Assembly (NCBI RefSeq): GCF_001612885.1
Contig: NZ_BDBH01000018.1
Location: 56,076 to 120,075, forward strand
Length of the DNA stretch: 64,000 nt
DNA from: Nocardia harenae NBRC 108248
GTDB taxonomy: Bacteria; Actinomycetota; Actinomycetes; Mycobacteriales; Mycobacteriaceae
Direction: 5' to 3'
This document shows positions 17,308-25,705 of the stretch, in pieces. A program made the position numbers and the translations under genes. The notes below the pieces were generated by a model that was not told the origin of the DNA, did not search any database, and worked only from the letters and a program-made list of their open reading frames with translations. Each line of letters opens with the position of its first letter. Position 1 is the first letter of the stretch.

Positions 17308-18357
17308 GTGACGAACGAAACCTCGCTCGACCCGGCGCGGACCTCGTCCGCCGGCGAGTCGTGGCAGCCGGATGTCCTCGGCACGAACTACCAGCAGCGC
17401 ACCCTGCCGCTCGGCACCGACCCGGACGGCGAGGGTGAGATCTTCGCCACCCTGGTGCGCTACCACCCGGACGAGATCGCGTCCACCCCCGCTGACGCGG
17501 AGACGCCCGCCGTGCTCTATCTGCACGGCTTCACCGACTACTTCTTCCAGCAGCACGTCGCCGAGCACTTCGCCGGCCGCGGCCACCGCTTCTACGCACT
17601 CGACCTGCGCAAGTGCGGCCGCTCGCTGCGCGACGGCCAGAGCCCGCATTTCGTCACCGACCTCGCCTCCTACGACGCCGAGCTGGACGAGGCGCTGCGC
17701 ATCGTGCGCGCCGAGACCGGCGCGCCGGTGCTGCTGGTGGCGCACTCCACCGGCGGGCTGATCCTGCCGCTCTGGCTGGACCGGCTGAACGCGCGCACCG
17801 GCGCGGCCGCCGCGGGCGTGATCGGGCTGGTGCTGAACAGCCCGTGGTTCGACCTGCAGGGCCCGGCCTACTACCGCAGCGTCGGCACCCCGGTGATCGA
17901 CGTGCTCGGCCGCTTCCGCAAGACCGCGGCGCTGCCCGCCCCCGCGATCACCGCCTACGGCGACAGCCTGCACCACACGGTGTCCGGGGAGTGGGAGTAC
18001 AACCTGGACTGGAAGCCGCTGAGCGGCTTCCCGGTGCGGTTGGGCTGGCTGCGTGCCATCCGCCGCGGCCACGCCAGGCTGCACCGCGGGCTGAGCATCG
18101 GGGTGCCCGCGCTCATCCTGCGCTCCCGGCTCACCAAGTTCGCCCGCGAGTACGGCCCGGCCATCGATGTGGCGGACGCGGTGCTCGACGTCGAGCAGAT
18201 CCAGCGCTGGTCCGGCTGCCTCGGCGACCGCACCAATATCGTGCCGATCGAGGGCGCCAGGCACGACGTCTTCCTCTCCTCGGAGAAGCCGCGCGCCGAA
18301 GCCTTCGCCGAGCTGGACAGCTGGCTGGACTGGCTGGCCGCCTTCCGGAAGGGCTAG
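17308..18357 (+). CDS. Alpha/beta hydrolase (serine hydrolase, lysophospholipase/monoglyceride-lipase type)
   Basis: 349 residues with a complete hydrolase fold. The oxyanion strand is VLYLHGFTDYFF, the nucleophile elbow is LLVAHSTGGLILPLW (Ser in HSTGG), and the late His is in IEGARHDVFLSSE. It resembles the hydrolase encoded next to mqo in M. tuberculosis (Rv2854, recalled). GTG 17308 is chosen because a -10 hexamer 7 bases upstream predicts a leaderless message; TTG 17299 in frame is part of that hexamer. Likely a cytosolic esterase acting on acylglycerols or related esters. Confidence 0.82.
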   Translation: MTNETSLDPARTSSAGESWQPDVLGTNYQQRTLPLGTDPDGEGEIFATLVRYHPDEIASTPADAETPAVLYLHGFTDYFFQQHVAEHFAGRGHRFYALDLRKCGRSLRDGQSPHFVTDLASYDAELDEALRIVRAETGAPVLLVAHSTGGLILPLWLDRLNARTGAAAAGVIGLVLNSPWFDLQGPAYYRSVGTPVIDVLGRFRKTAALPAPAITAYGDSLHHTVSGEWEYNLDWKPLSGFPVRLGWLRAIRRGHARLHRGLSIGVPALILRSRLTKFAREYGPAIDVADAVLDVEQIQRWSGCLGDRTNIVPIEGARHDVFLSSEKPRAEAFAELDSWLDWLAAFRKG

Positions 18358-18358
18358 C

Positions 18359-18922
18359 TCACCAGGGGCTGGTGCGCAGCACGATCTCGGTCGCGAACTC
18401 GTGCACGGCCTCGGCGGCGACATCGTCGACGTCCAGCTCGACCACCCGGAACTCGCCGTAGACGAAGCGGCCGGAGCCGTCGGCGACCGCGCGGGTGGTG
18501 CGCTTGGTGACGACCATGGTCACCGGCAGCTCCATCGGCCGCACCGCCGCGTCGGCGACCGCGCCCTCGGTGTCGGCGCCTGCCGGATGGCCGCGGTCGG
18601 CGACGGTCAGGCTGATGAAGCGGCCGAAGGGCCCGGCGCAGAGCCGCCAGGCCAGCTCGGCGCCGCGGCCGTACCCGGCGACGTGCGTGTACGGCACGCT
18701 CAGCTGGTCGAGCACGGCGTGCAGGTCGGCAGGCGCCAGCCCGTCGATGCTCTCCGGGGTGACGGTGCGCAGGTCGGAGACGTGCAGCCGGGCACAGACC
18801 CCATCGAAGGCGTCGGGCGGGGCGCCCGCGTCCGGCAGCAGCAGCACGGTGTGCCTGGAGTCCGGGCCGGCCACCCGCACCGTCCAGGAGCGGTCACCGA
18901 CCGTGATCTGCCGCACTGTCAT
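18359..18922 (-). CDS. Alpha/beta-hydrolase-like protein lacking the nucleophile
   Basis: 187-residue protein with the start of a hydrolase fold: TVLLLPDAGAPPDAFDGVCARL resembles the HG oxyanion loop, and the elbow reads HVAGYGRGAELAWRL. The usual GxSxG serine is replaced by Arg (GYGRG). The cap and C-terminal His region are shortened. Either a non-enzymatic hydrolase relative or a decaying paralogue of its neighbour, with which it is convergent (1 base between stops). ATG 18922 begins MTVRQITVGDRSWTV. Confidence 0.65.
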   Translation of the reverse strand: MTVRQITVGDRSWTVRVAGPDSRHTVLLLPDAGAPPDAFDGVCARLHVSDLRTVTPESIDGLAPADLHAVLDQLSVPYTHVAGYGRGAELAWRLCAGPFGRFISLTVADRGHPAGADTEGAVADAAVRPMELPVTMVVTKRTTRAVADGSGRFVYGEFRVVELDVDDVAAEAVHEFATEIVLRTSPW

Positions 18923-19133
18923 GACCGGAAACGCTACACGGCCGGGAGAACCCGCGATGCCGGGTTCGCCCGGATACCGGACGGCCGGGGGAGGCACGCC
19001 GGGGCACAGGCGAGCACCGCGTTCGGCGGGCCGCTCGCCGCGTCGGTGCGACGCACCCCGTCGGCGCGGGCGATCCGGGCGACCGGCCATGCGGGACTCG
19101 GGAGCATCCACGCGCGCCCCGCGGGCGATCCGC
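18923..19133. other. Intergenic stretch without a recognised gene
   Basis: About 210 bases between the start of the hydrolase-like gene and the stop of the PIN toxin gene. It should contain the minus-strand promoter for the hydrolase-like gene. I see no convincing small gene, hairpin or repeat; open frames here are Arg/Pro-rich shadows. Confidence 0.5.
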
Positions 19134-19526
19134 TCAGGAGAGCAGCCGCATCCCCGCGCGGTCACCCGCGTCCCGGTCGAAGGTGACGGTGCGCTCGCAC
19201 CCCGCCTCCTTGCCAAGCTGCTCGACCAGCGCGTCGGCGAAATCGGCGCCGTCGGCGGCGCGGCGCAGCGCCTGGCGCACGGTGTCGGCCCGCTCGACCA
19301 CGATCTCGGCCGAGTCCAGCAGCCCGAGCAGCACGTCGGTGACGGCCTCCGGGGTCTGCCGGTAGCCGCGGCGCAGCACCCAGTAGATCTCGGCCAGCAC
19401 CAGCATGGTGACGTACCCGGGGTCGCTCTCGGTGAGGCCGTCGATCACGGCATTGGCCCTGGCGGACTGCTCCGGGTCGTCCTGGGTGAGGTAGCGGATC
19501 AGGACATTGGCGTCGAGCCCGATCAT
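19134..19526 (-). CDS. vapC: PIN-domain toxin (VapC family)
   Basis: 130-residue single PIN domain, predicted Mg2+-dependent RNase. Acidic residues expected for catalysis are visible: Asp5 in MIGLDANVLIRYL, Glu in LVLAEIYWVL (about 46), Asp in GADFADALVEQL (about 97) and Asp in TFDRDAG (about 117). ATG 19526 overlaps the stop of the upstream AbrB-type antitoxin (ATGA). A toxin–antitoxin role is inferred from pairing and motif content; the RNA target is unknown. Confidence 0.85.
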   Translation of the reverse strand: MIGLDANVLIRYLTQDDPEQSARANAVIDGLTESDPGYVTMLVLAEIYWVLRRGYRQTPEAVTDVLLGLLDSAEIVVERADTVRQALRRAADGADFADALVEQLGKEAGCERTVTFDRDAGDRAGMRLLS

Positions 19527-19798
19527 CCGCGCGGCCGTTCCACCACATTGCCCGCGACCGCTGCGTCCATCTCGGCCGGCTCCAGCGGCGCCCCGCCCCA
19601 GCCGATGATGCCCTTGAGCGCCCGCACCGTCCTGGTCTCCGGCACCAGCTCGTAGCTGCCGCCCGGCGTGGGCACGAAGGCCACCCTGACCCCGGCGCGC
19701 AGCCCGAGCGCCACCCGCACGTCCACGGGAATCGTGATCTGCCCCTTGCTGGTCACCGCCGCGGACAGCACCGGCCCGCCGCGTTTGCGCTCGGCCAC
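19523..19798 (-). CDS. vapB: AbrB/SpoVT-type antitoxin (VapB-like)
   Basis: 91 residues. The swapped-hairpin AbrB domain occupies about 13–58 (AAVTSKGQITIPVDVRVALGLRAGVRVAFV), and the C-terminal half (LKGIIGWGGAPLEPAEMDAAV) would wrap the PIN toxin. An AAGGAGGGG ribosome site precedes ATG 19798. A perfect inverted repeat about 30 bases upstream is the expected autoregulatory operator. Toxin gene follows with a 4-base overlap. Confidence 0.85.
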   Translation of the reverse strand: MAERKRGGPVLSAAVTSKGQITIPVDVRVALGLRAGVRVAFVPTPGGSYELVPETRTVRALKGIIGWGGAPLEPAEMDAAVAGNVVERPRG

Positions 19799-19826
19799 CG
19801 CACCCCTCCTTACGAACCCCGGGATT

Positions 19827-19844
19827 CCTTACCAGAAGGTAAGG
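19827..19844. promoter_or_regulatory. Palindromic operator of the VapBC-like pair
   Basis: CCTTACC and GGTAAGG form perfect 7-base arms around AGAA. The site is 28 bases upstream of the antitoxin start, and a further CCTTAC half-site occurs at 19808–19813. AbrB-type antitoxins bind such repeats to repress their own operon. It also lies 16 bases past the stop of cobQ. Confidence 0.65.
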
Positions 19845-19860
19845 CGCGCTCTCCGGTTCG

Positions 19861-21399
19861 TCAACAGGGTGCGGTGAGCGCGCTGCCGATCACCGGCAGC
19901 CCGGCGGGCGGGCCCGCGGCGAGCAGCCGCTCCAGCGCGGGCAGATCGGCGTGCTCGGTGATCAGGTCGGCGAGCAGGTCGAGCTGGGCGGTGCGCAGCG
20001 CGGCCACCGAGACGTCGGCGGCGGGCTCGAAGCCGGTGCGGCCCGCCGCGGCGGCGACGGCGCGCAGCCAGCCGCGCCGCAGCTCGTCGCACTCCAGCAG
20101 CCCGTGCAGGTGGGTGCCCCAGATCGCCCCGCGCACACTCCCTTCCGGCGTGCCCGCCAGCTCCAGCCACGCGGGGTCGCCGGTGCGGGTGACCCGGCCG
20201 TGGTGGATCTCGTAGCCATGGACCGGGATTCCGCTGCCGAGTTCCCGTCCGGCGCTGCGCCGCAGCACCTTCGGGTCGGCGAAGGCGACCTCGAGGTCGA
20301 GCAGTCCGAGCCCGGGCACCGCGCCCGCGCCGGACTCCACCGGGTCCGTGATCCGGCTGCCGAGCATCTGGTACCCGCCGCAGACTCCGAGAATCGGCTT
20401 CCCCTCGGCCGCACGGGTTTTCAACGCGTCGGCGAGGCCGGTGCGGCGCAGCCAGGCCAGGTCGTCCACGGTGGCCTTGCTGCCGGGCAGCACCACCAGG
20501 TCGGCGCCGGTGAGCCGGGAGGGCTCGGTGACCCAGCGCACGGCGGTGCCCGGTTCGCAGGCGAGCGCCTCCACGTCGGTGGAGTTGGAGATGCGCGGGA
20601 GCCGGATGGCGGCCACCGTGAGCCACTCCCGGCCGCGCGGCGGGGCGGGGCGGCCGACCGGGGCGTCGGCGACGGTGCCGAGCGAGTCCTCGGCGTCCAG
20701 CCAGAGCTCGTCGGCGTAGGGCAGCACGCCGAGGGTGGGGCGGCCGGTGAGCGCGTCGAGCTGCTCCAGCCCGGGGCGCAGCAGCTCGACGTCGCCGCGG
20801 AACTTGTTCACCAGGAACCCCGCGACAAGCCGCTGGTCCTCGGGCTCCAGCACCGCGACGGTGCCGAAGAGGTGGGCGAGCACGCCGCCGCGGTCGATAT
20901 CGCCGACCACGATCACCGGCAGCCCGGCCGCGCGGGCCAGCCCCATGTTCGCGAGATCGGTTCCGCGCAGGTTGATCTCGGCGGGCGAGCCCGCGCCCTC
21001 GCAGATCACGGCGTCGAATTCGGCACGCAGCGCGGCGAGTTCGCTCGCTACCACCTCGCGCAGCGCGGTGCGGTGCCGGAAGTAGTCGCGCGCACCGACG
21101 GTGTCGACGGCCCTGCCGCGCACCACCAGCTGCGAGCGCCGGTCGCCGCCGGGCTTGAGCAGGATCGGGTTGAACCGCACGCTCGGCTCCAGCCCGCAGG
21201 CCCGGGCCTGCAGCGCCTGGGCCCGGCCGATCTCCCCGCCGTCCAGCGTGACGACCGAGTTGTTGGACATGTTCTGCGCCTTGAACGGCGCCACCCGGAC
21301 CCCGCGGCGGGCCAGCGCCCGGCAGAGCCCGGCGACCACGACGCTCTTGCCCGCGTCCGAGGTGGTCCCGGCGACGAGCAGCGCGCCGCCCGGCGTCAC
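19861..21399 (-). CDS. cobQ: Cobyric acid synthase
   Basis: 512-residue glutamine-dependent amidase that adds four amide groups to adenosylcobyrinate a,c-diamide. The N-terminal ATPase domain starts LLVAGTTSDAGKSVVVAGL, with FKAQNMSNNSVV at about 40–51. The C-terminal glutaminase domain has ILGVCGGYQMLG (nucleophile Cys) and the late GTHLHGLLE. GTG 21399 overlaps the map stop (GTGA). It is separated from the cobE–cobO operon by the mqo and hydrolase genes. Confidence 0.95.
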   Translation of the reverse strand: MTPGGALLVAGTTSDAGKSVVVAGLCRALARRGVRVAPFKAQNMSNNSVVTLDGGEIGRAQALQARACGLEPSVRFNPILLKPGGDRRSQLVVRGRAVDTVGARDYFRHRTALREVVASELAALRAEFDAVICEGAGSPAEINLRGTDLANMGLARAAGLPVIVVGDIDRGGVLAHLFGTVAVLEPEDQRLVAGFLVNKFRGDVELLRPGLEQLDALTGRPTLGVLPYADELWLDAEDSLGTVADAPVGRPAPPRGREWLTVAAIRLPRISNSTDVEALACEPGTAVRWVTEPSRLTGADLVVLPGSKATVDDLAWLRRTGLADALKTRAAEGKPILGVCGGYQMLGSRITDPVESGAGAVPGLGLLDLEVAFADPKVLRRSAGRELGSGIPVHGYEIHHGRVTRTGDPAWLELAGTPEGSVRGAIWGTHLHGLLECDELRRGWLRAVAAAAGRTGFEPAADVSVAALRTAQLDLLADLITEHADLPALERLLAAGPPAGLPVIGSALTAPC

Positions 21400-22259
21400 G
21401 GCAGGGTGAGGATCTCGGCGCCGGTCTCGGTGACCACCAGGGTGTGCTCGAACTGCGCCGTCCAGCGCCGGTCCTTGGTGACCACGGTCCAGCCGTCGCC
21501 CCAGATCTCGTAGTCGATGCCGCCGAGGTTGATCATGGGCTCGATGGTGAAGGTCATGCCCGGCTCGATGATCGTCTCCACCGCGGGCTGGTCGTAGTGC
21601 AGCACCACCAGGCCGTTGTGGAAGGTCGGGCCGACGCCGTGGCCGGTGAAGTCGCGGACGACGCCGTAGCCGAAGCGGTTGGCGTAGGACTCGATCACCC
21701 GGCCGACGACATTCAGCGCGCGGCCCGGCCGGACCGCCTTGATGGCCCGCATGGTGGCCTCGTGCGTGCGCTCCACCAGCAGCCGGGCCTCCTCGTCGAC
21801 CTCGCCGGCCAGGTAGGTGGCGTTGGTGTCGCCGTGCACGCCGTCGATGTAGGCGGTGACGTCGATGTTCACGATGTCGCCGTCCTGGATCACCGTGGAA
21901 TCCGGGATGCCGTGGCAGATCACCTCGTTCAGCGAGGTGCAGCAGGACTTGGGGAAGCCCTTGTAGCCGAGGGTGGAGGGGTAGGCGCCGTGGTCGATCA
22001 TGTACTCGTGCGCGATCCGGTCCAGCTCGTCGGTGGTGACGCCGGGGGCGACGGCCTTGCCCGCCTCGGCCAGCGCCCGTGCCGCGATCCGCGAGGCGAG
22101 CCGCATCTTCTCGATGGTCTCCGGCGTCTGCACCCAGGGCTCGGAGCCCTCCTGCGCCGTGCGCTTGCCGACGTACTCGGGGCGCTCGATGGTGCGGGGC
22201 ACCTCCCGCTCGGGCGAGAGCGTGCCGGGAACGAGGGGTGGGCGGGTGCGCACGGACAT
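21396..22259 (-). CDS. map: Methionine aminopeptidase, type I with N-terminal extension (MapB-like)
   Basis: 287 residues. Removes initiator Met from nascent proteins. Metal ligands are visible in the expected order: NIDVTAYIDGVHGDTN (two Asp), GHGVGPTFH (His), TIEPMI (Glu) and FEHTLVV (Glu). The 40-residue N-terminal extension with Pro-rich sequence (RTRPPLVPGTLSPER) is a feature of the longer actinobacterial enzyme (Rv2861c type). It is first in a two-gene unit with cobQ; this neighbour pairing looks positional rather than functional. Confidence 0.94.
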   Translation of the reverse strand: MSVRTRPPLVPGTLSPEREVPRTIERPEYVGKRTAQEGSEPWVQTPETIEKMRLASRIAARALAEAGKAVAPGVTTDELDRIAHEYMIDHGAYPSTLGYKGFPKSCCTSLNEVICHGIPDSTVIQDGDIVNIDVTAYIDGVHGDTNATYLAGEVDEEARLLVERTHEATMRAIKAVRPGRALNVVGRVIESYANRFGYGVVRDFTGHGVGPTFHNGLVVLHYDQPAVETIIEPGMTFTIEPMINLGGIDYEIWGDGWTVVTKDRRWTAQFEHTLVVTETGAEILTLP

Positions 22260-22299
22260 GACGACAGGGTAGACCGGAACGCCGGGTCGCAGCCGGGTA

Positions 22300-22342
22300 A
22301 CCCGGCGGCGCCGCGCCCTTCCCCGGCGGCGCGGCGCCGGGT
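22300..22342 (-). terminator. GC-rich hairpin after the PucR-type gene
   Basis: Arms of about 15 bases (ACCCGGC…GCCGCGCC against GGCGCGGCGCCGGGT) flank a loop of about 7 bases directly after the regulator stop at 22344. There is no T-run, so it would be a pause or factor-dependent terminator; it may also insulate map. Confidence 0.4.
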
Positions 22343-22343
22343 C

Positions 22344-23609
22344 TCAGCCGATGGCGGCGGAGAGCTCGGGGATCTCCTGCGGGGTCGTCCCGGTCTCGTA
22401 GGTGTGCGCGACGATAGCCGCCCGCAGATACCACAGCCCGTCCAGGTTCATCGGGTCCAGCCCGGTGTGCTGGGCGATCCGGCGCATCCGGTGGTCGATG
22501 GTGTTGGCGTGGATGTGCAGCGCACGCGAGGTGCGCTGCCGGTTGCGGTCGTTGCGCAGGTGCACCACCAGGGTGTTCAGCAGCTCGGGCTGGCCGCGCA
22601 GCGAGTCGAGCACCGCGGCCAGCCTGCGGCGGCCGGGACCGGGGCGGGTGATCTGGTACTCCACCGCCAGATCCGCCATCCGGTAGAGCCCGGCGGGGCG
22701 GTGCAGCCGCTGGGCGAGATCGAGCAGTTCGTGCGCGTCCCTGGTCGCGGCGGGGACCTCGCCGGTGAGCGCGTGCACGACGGTGCCGCGCAGCGGGACG
22801 CCCGCCGCCCGCTGCAACCCGTCGAGCAGGTCGGCGGCGGGGGCGTCCGCCAGCCGGTCCTCGGCGAGCAGCACGGTGCCGCCATCGGGGCCGAGCAGCG
22901 CGAGCGGGGTGCCGCCGCGCCGGGTGGCCAGCTCCAGCCGCATGCGGCGCAGCCTGCGCCGCGCCTCGCGCTCGTCGCGCACCGCGCGGTCGTCCAGCGC
23001 CTCGGTGGCGACGCCGAGCGCGACCACCGCGTAGGCGTCGGCGGCCGGGAAGCCGCTGCCGCGGATCGCCGCGGGGCCCGCGTCACCGGCGATCAGCGCG
23101 CCGGCCAGCTGCGCGCTCGCGTCGTCGCGCGCGGTGCTCTGCGCGCGCACCTCCCGCAGGTAGCTGCCGGTGAAGGCGGTGACGAGGCGGTCGAGCACCT
23201 CGGCCAGCCGCTGCCCGGCCACCACCATGGCCCTGCTGTCCGATCCGGTGGCGCGCCTGCCGAGCAGGTCGAGCACGAAGCGGAAGCCGAGGTGCGTGGC
23301 GTGCTGTACCGCCTCCAGCTCGACGCCCTCGGCGGCCCAGTCGCCGATCCGGGCGCGCAGCCGCTCCGGCACCTCCACCGCCGGGCCGCCCTGCAGCGCC
23401 ACCGCCACCAACTCCAGGCAGCCCCGGATCACCTCGGCCGCCTCGCGCCGGGACGCCCCGCACGGCATGGTCGCGCCGCGCGGCTCGGCACCGCCCGCGA
23501 CGTGCCCGAGGAGCTGGTGCGAGAGCCGGGGGTCGTGACGCAGGTAGCCCGCGGTTGGCATTCCGGCGATCCTCAGTTCCCGGCTCGCGCACGGGCTGCT
23601 CGTCCGCAT
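22344..23609 (-). CDS. PucR/CdaR-type helix-turn-helix regulator
   Basis: 421-residue transcription factor. The C-terminal HTH_30 domain (about 355–415) has LVVHLRNDRNRQRTSRALHIHANTIDHRMRRI, the usual PucR signature. A GGDEF-like/sensory middle (about 150–330) and an N-terminal PucR-type domain precede it, as in actinobacterial family members. ATG 23609 gives MRTSSPCASRELRIAG; MPTAGYLRHDPRLSH (48 bases later) is a plausible shorter start. It is divergent from the MerR gene across an unusually AT-rich 186-base gap. Confidence 0.82.
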   Translation of the reverse strand: MRTSSPCASRELRIAGMPTAGYLRHDPRLSHQLLGHVAGGAEPRGATMPCGASRREAAEVIRGCLELVAVALQGGPAVEVPERLRARIGDWAAEGVELEAVQHATHLGFRFVLDLLGRRATGSDSRAMVVAGQRLAEVLDRLVTAFTGSYLREVRAQSTARDDASAQLAGALIAGDAGPAAIRGSGFPAADAYAVVALGVATEALDDRAVRDEREARRRLRRMRLELATRRGGTPLALLGPDGGTVLLAEDRLADAPAADLLDGLQRAAGVPLRGTVVHALTGEVPAATRDAHELLDLAQRLHRPAGLYRMADLAVEYQITRPGPGRRRLAAVLDSLRGQPELLNTLVVHLRNDRNRQRTSRALHIHANTIDHRMRRIAQHTGLDPMNLDGLWYLRAAIVAHTYETGTTPQEIPELSAAIG

Positions 23610-23694
23610 CGACCTTGATCCTCCGTATCATCGTGATCCAACTCTCTCAGCAGTAACTGTAACTATCGGTAGAGATATCCGGCTACAGACATTT

Positions 23695-23716
23695 TTCGCC
23701 AGCCGACAACGGCGAA
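23695..23716. promoter_or_regulatory. Inverted repeat TTCGCC-N10-GGCGAA
   Basis: Six-base perfect arms with a 10-base spacer lie in the divergent PucR–MerR gap, about 80 bases from each start codon. It could be an operator for either regulator. No independent evidence. Confidence 0.35.
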
Positions 23717-23740
23717 TTTGCCTGGGAAGAGGTAAATAAG

Positions 23741-23756
23741 CTCAGTATCTACTGAG
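23741..23756. promoter_or_regulatory. Perfect 16-base palindrome, probable MerR operator
   Basis: CTCAGTA and TACTGAG are exact 7-base arms around TC, 39 bases before the MerR ATG at 23796. MerR-family proteins bind such dyads inside their own promoters. Its setting in an AT-rich stretch in an otherwise GC-rich window strengthens it. Confidence 0.55.
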
Positions 23757-23795
23757 ACAGTTGGTCCAGGGCGGGCCGGATCGAAAGGAAGCCGG

Positions 23796-24533
23796 ATGAC
23801 CGGCAGGGAGTACCGGGTCGCCGAGCTGGCGGAGGCCGCGGCGGTACCGGTGCGGACGGTGCGCTACTACCAGGAGCGCGGCCTGCTCGCCGCGCCCGAA
23901 CGGCGGGGGCGCAACGCCTTCTACAGCGAGGCACACCTGGAGCGGCTGCGGCTCATCGCCGACCTGCTGGCCCGCGGGCACAGCCTCGAGGGCATCGCCG
24001 ACCTCCTGACCAGCGCGGAACAGGGCGGCGGCGTCTCCGAGCTGCTCGGCTTCGAGTCGGCGGCCTCGGTGGCGTGGGGCGACGGCGAGGTCACGCTCGA
24101 CCTGCAGCAGATGCTGGAGCGGTTCGGCGACCAGGTGACGCCGCAGGCCATCGCCGAGGCGGTCGCGCTCGGCTACCTGCGCATGGAGGACGGCAACTTC
24201 GTCTACACCAGCTCGCGGCTCCTCGAAGGCGCATCGGCGCTGGTGGCGAATGGTATTCCGCTGCACGCCATCCTCGCGGTGAGCTGGGAGCTGGAGGCCG
24301 CGTTCGACCGCATGGCCTTCGCCTTCGTGCAGATCTTCCGCACCCACCTGGTGAGCAAGGTGCTCGAGCACCCCTCCCCCGCCCAGCTGCACCAGCTCGC
24401 CGAGACCCTGGCCGCGCTGCGCCCCAGCGTCCGGTTGATCGCGGACGAGCAGCTCGCCAGGGCCATGGATCGGCGCATCGGGATCGACCTGCCCGAGGTG
24501 TCTCAGCAGATCAGCCGGGCGACGGCGGAGTAG
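23796..24533 (+). CDS. MerR-family transcriptional regulator
   Basis: 245 residues. The winged HTH begins YRVAELAEAAAVPVRTVRYYQERGLLAAPERRGRNAFYSEAHLERL (about 6–50), then a helical dimerisation segment. The C-terminal domain (about 90–240) is helical and has no Cys pair, so this is not a metal sensor of the classic type; a small organic ligand is more likely. A palindrome 39 bases upstream suggests self-control. The LLM-class enzyme gene follows 81 bases downstream in the same direction and is its probable target. Confidence 0.85.
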   Translation: MTGREYRVAELAEAAAVPVRTVRYYQERGLLAAPERRGRNAFYSEAHLERLRLIADLLARGHSLEGIADLLTSAEQGGGVSELLGFESAASVAWGDGEVTLDLQQMLERFGDQVTPQAIAEAVALGYLRMEDGNFVYTSSRLLEGASALVANGIPLHAILAVSWELEAAFDRMAFAFVQIFRTHLVSKVLEHPSPAQLHQLAETLAALRPSVRLIADEQLARAMDRRIGIDLPEVSQQISRATAE

Positions 24534-24614
24534 CGGTACGCGCGGGAATCTTCCGTGCACCCCCGGCGTTCCGACGGGTAGTTGACGTAGAAACATCTCG
24601 AGACGGGACGCACC

Positions 24615-25625
24615 GTGGAACTGGGACTCACCACCTTTGCCGAACGCTACCCGGCCGACGGCCGCCCGGCGCCGAGCGCGGCGGAACGGCTGCGCCAGGT
24701 CGTGGACGAGGCCGTCGCCACCGAGGCCGCCGGGCTCGACGTCTACGGCGTCGGCGAGCACCACCGGGCCGATTTCGCCGCCTCCGCGCCCGCCGTCGTG
24801 CTGGCCGCCATCGCCGCGCGCACCGAGCGGATCCAGCTCACCAGCGCGGTCACTGTGCTCAGCTCCGACGACCCGGTCCGGGTCTACCAGGATTTCGCCA
24901 CCCTGGACGGGCTCTCCGGCGGCCGCGCCGAACTCATGGCCGGGCGCGGCTCCTTCACCGAGTCGTTCCCGTTGTTCGGCTACGACCTCAGCGACTACGA
25001 CCAGCTCTTCGACGAGAAACTCGCGCTGCTGCTGAAGCTGCGCGAGGAGGAGCCGGTCACCTGGCAGGGCAAATTCCGCGCCCCGCTCGACCAGGCGATC
25101 GTCTACCCCCGCACCGACGACCGCCCGCTCCCGGTCTGGATCGCCGTCGGCGGCAGCCCCGAATCCGTCGCCCGCGCCGGGCTGCTCGGGCTTCCGCTCG
25201 CCATCGCCATCATCGGCGGCGAACCGGCCCGCTTCAAGCCGCTCGTCGACCTCTACCACCGTGCGCTCGCCGAAGGCGGGCACGAGCGGCAGCCCGTCGC
25301 GGTGCACGCGCACGGCTACATCGCCGACACCGAAGAGGCTGCGATCAGCGAATTCTGGGAGCCGTATACCCGGGCCATGAATGTCATCGGGCGCGAACGC
25401 GGGTGGGGGCGCATGAGCCGTGCCCAGTTCGACGCCATGCGCGGGCCGGAGGGGTCGCTCTTCCTCGGCACCCCCGACGTGGTCGCCGAGAAGATCGCCG
25501 CCGTGCGCGACACCCTCGGGCTCGACCGCTTCATGCTGCACGCCAGCGTCGGCACGCTGCCCCCCGAGCGGGTGCTGCACACCATCGAGTTGCTGGGGGC
25601 GAAGGTGGCGCCGCAGTTGCGCTGA
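24615..25625 (+). CDS. LLM-class flavin-dependent oxidoreductase
   Basis: 336-residue luciferase-like (beta/alpha)8 enzyme using FMNH2 or F420. Family features: GLDVYGVGEHHRADFAASAPAVVLAAIAARTERIQLTSAVTVLSSDDPVRVYQDFATLDGLS is the N-terminal core, and GRGSFTESFPLFGYDL is the phosphate-binding neighbourhood. Full length. GTG at 24615 (V/MELGLTTFAERYPADG). It follows the MerR gene. Substrate unknown; family members oxidise or reduce diverse small molecules. Confidence 0.86.
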   Translation: MELGLTTFAERYPADGRPAPSAAERLRQVVDEAVATEAAGLDVYGVGEHHRADFAASAPAVVLAAIAARTERIQLTSAVTVLSSDDPVRVYQDFATLDGLSGGRAELMAGRGSFTESFPLFGYDLSDYDQLFDEKLALLLKLREEEPVTWQGKFRAPLDQAIVYPRTDDRPLPVWIAVGGSPESVARAGLLGLPLAIAIIGGEPARFKPLVDLYHRALAEGGHERQPVAVHAHGYIADTEEAAISEFWEPYTRAMNVIGRERGWGRMSRAQFDAMRGPEGSLFLGTPDVVAEKIAAVRDTLGLDRFMLHASVGTLPPERVLHTIELLGAKVAPQLR

Positions 25626-25705
25626 GCCCGCACAGCCGGGGCAAGCAACCCGCGGTCGACGTGAACCGTCCGCACGACGTCGTCGCCCGCGGCACTGTCC
25701 GCGGC

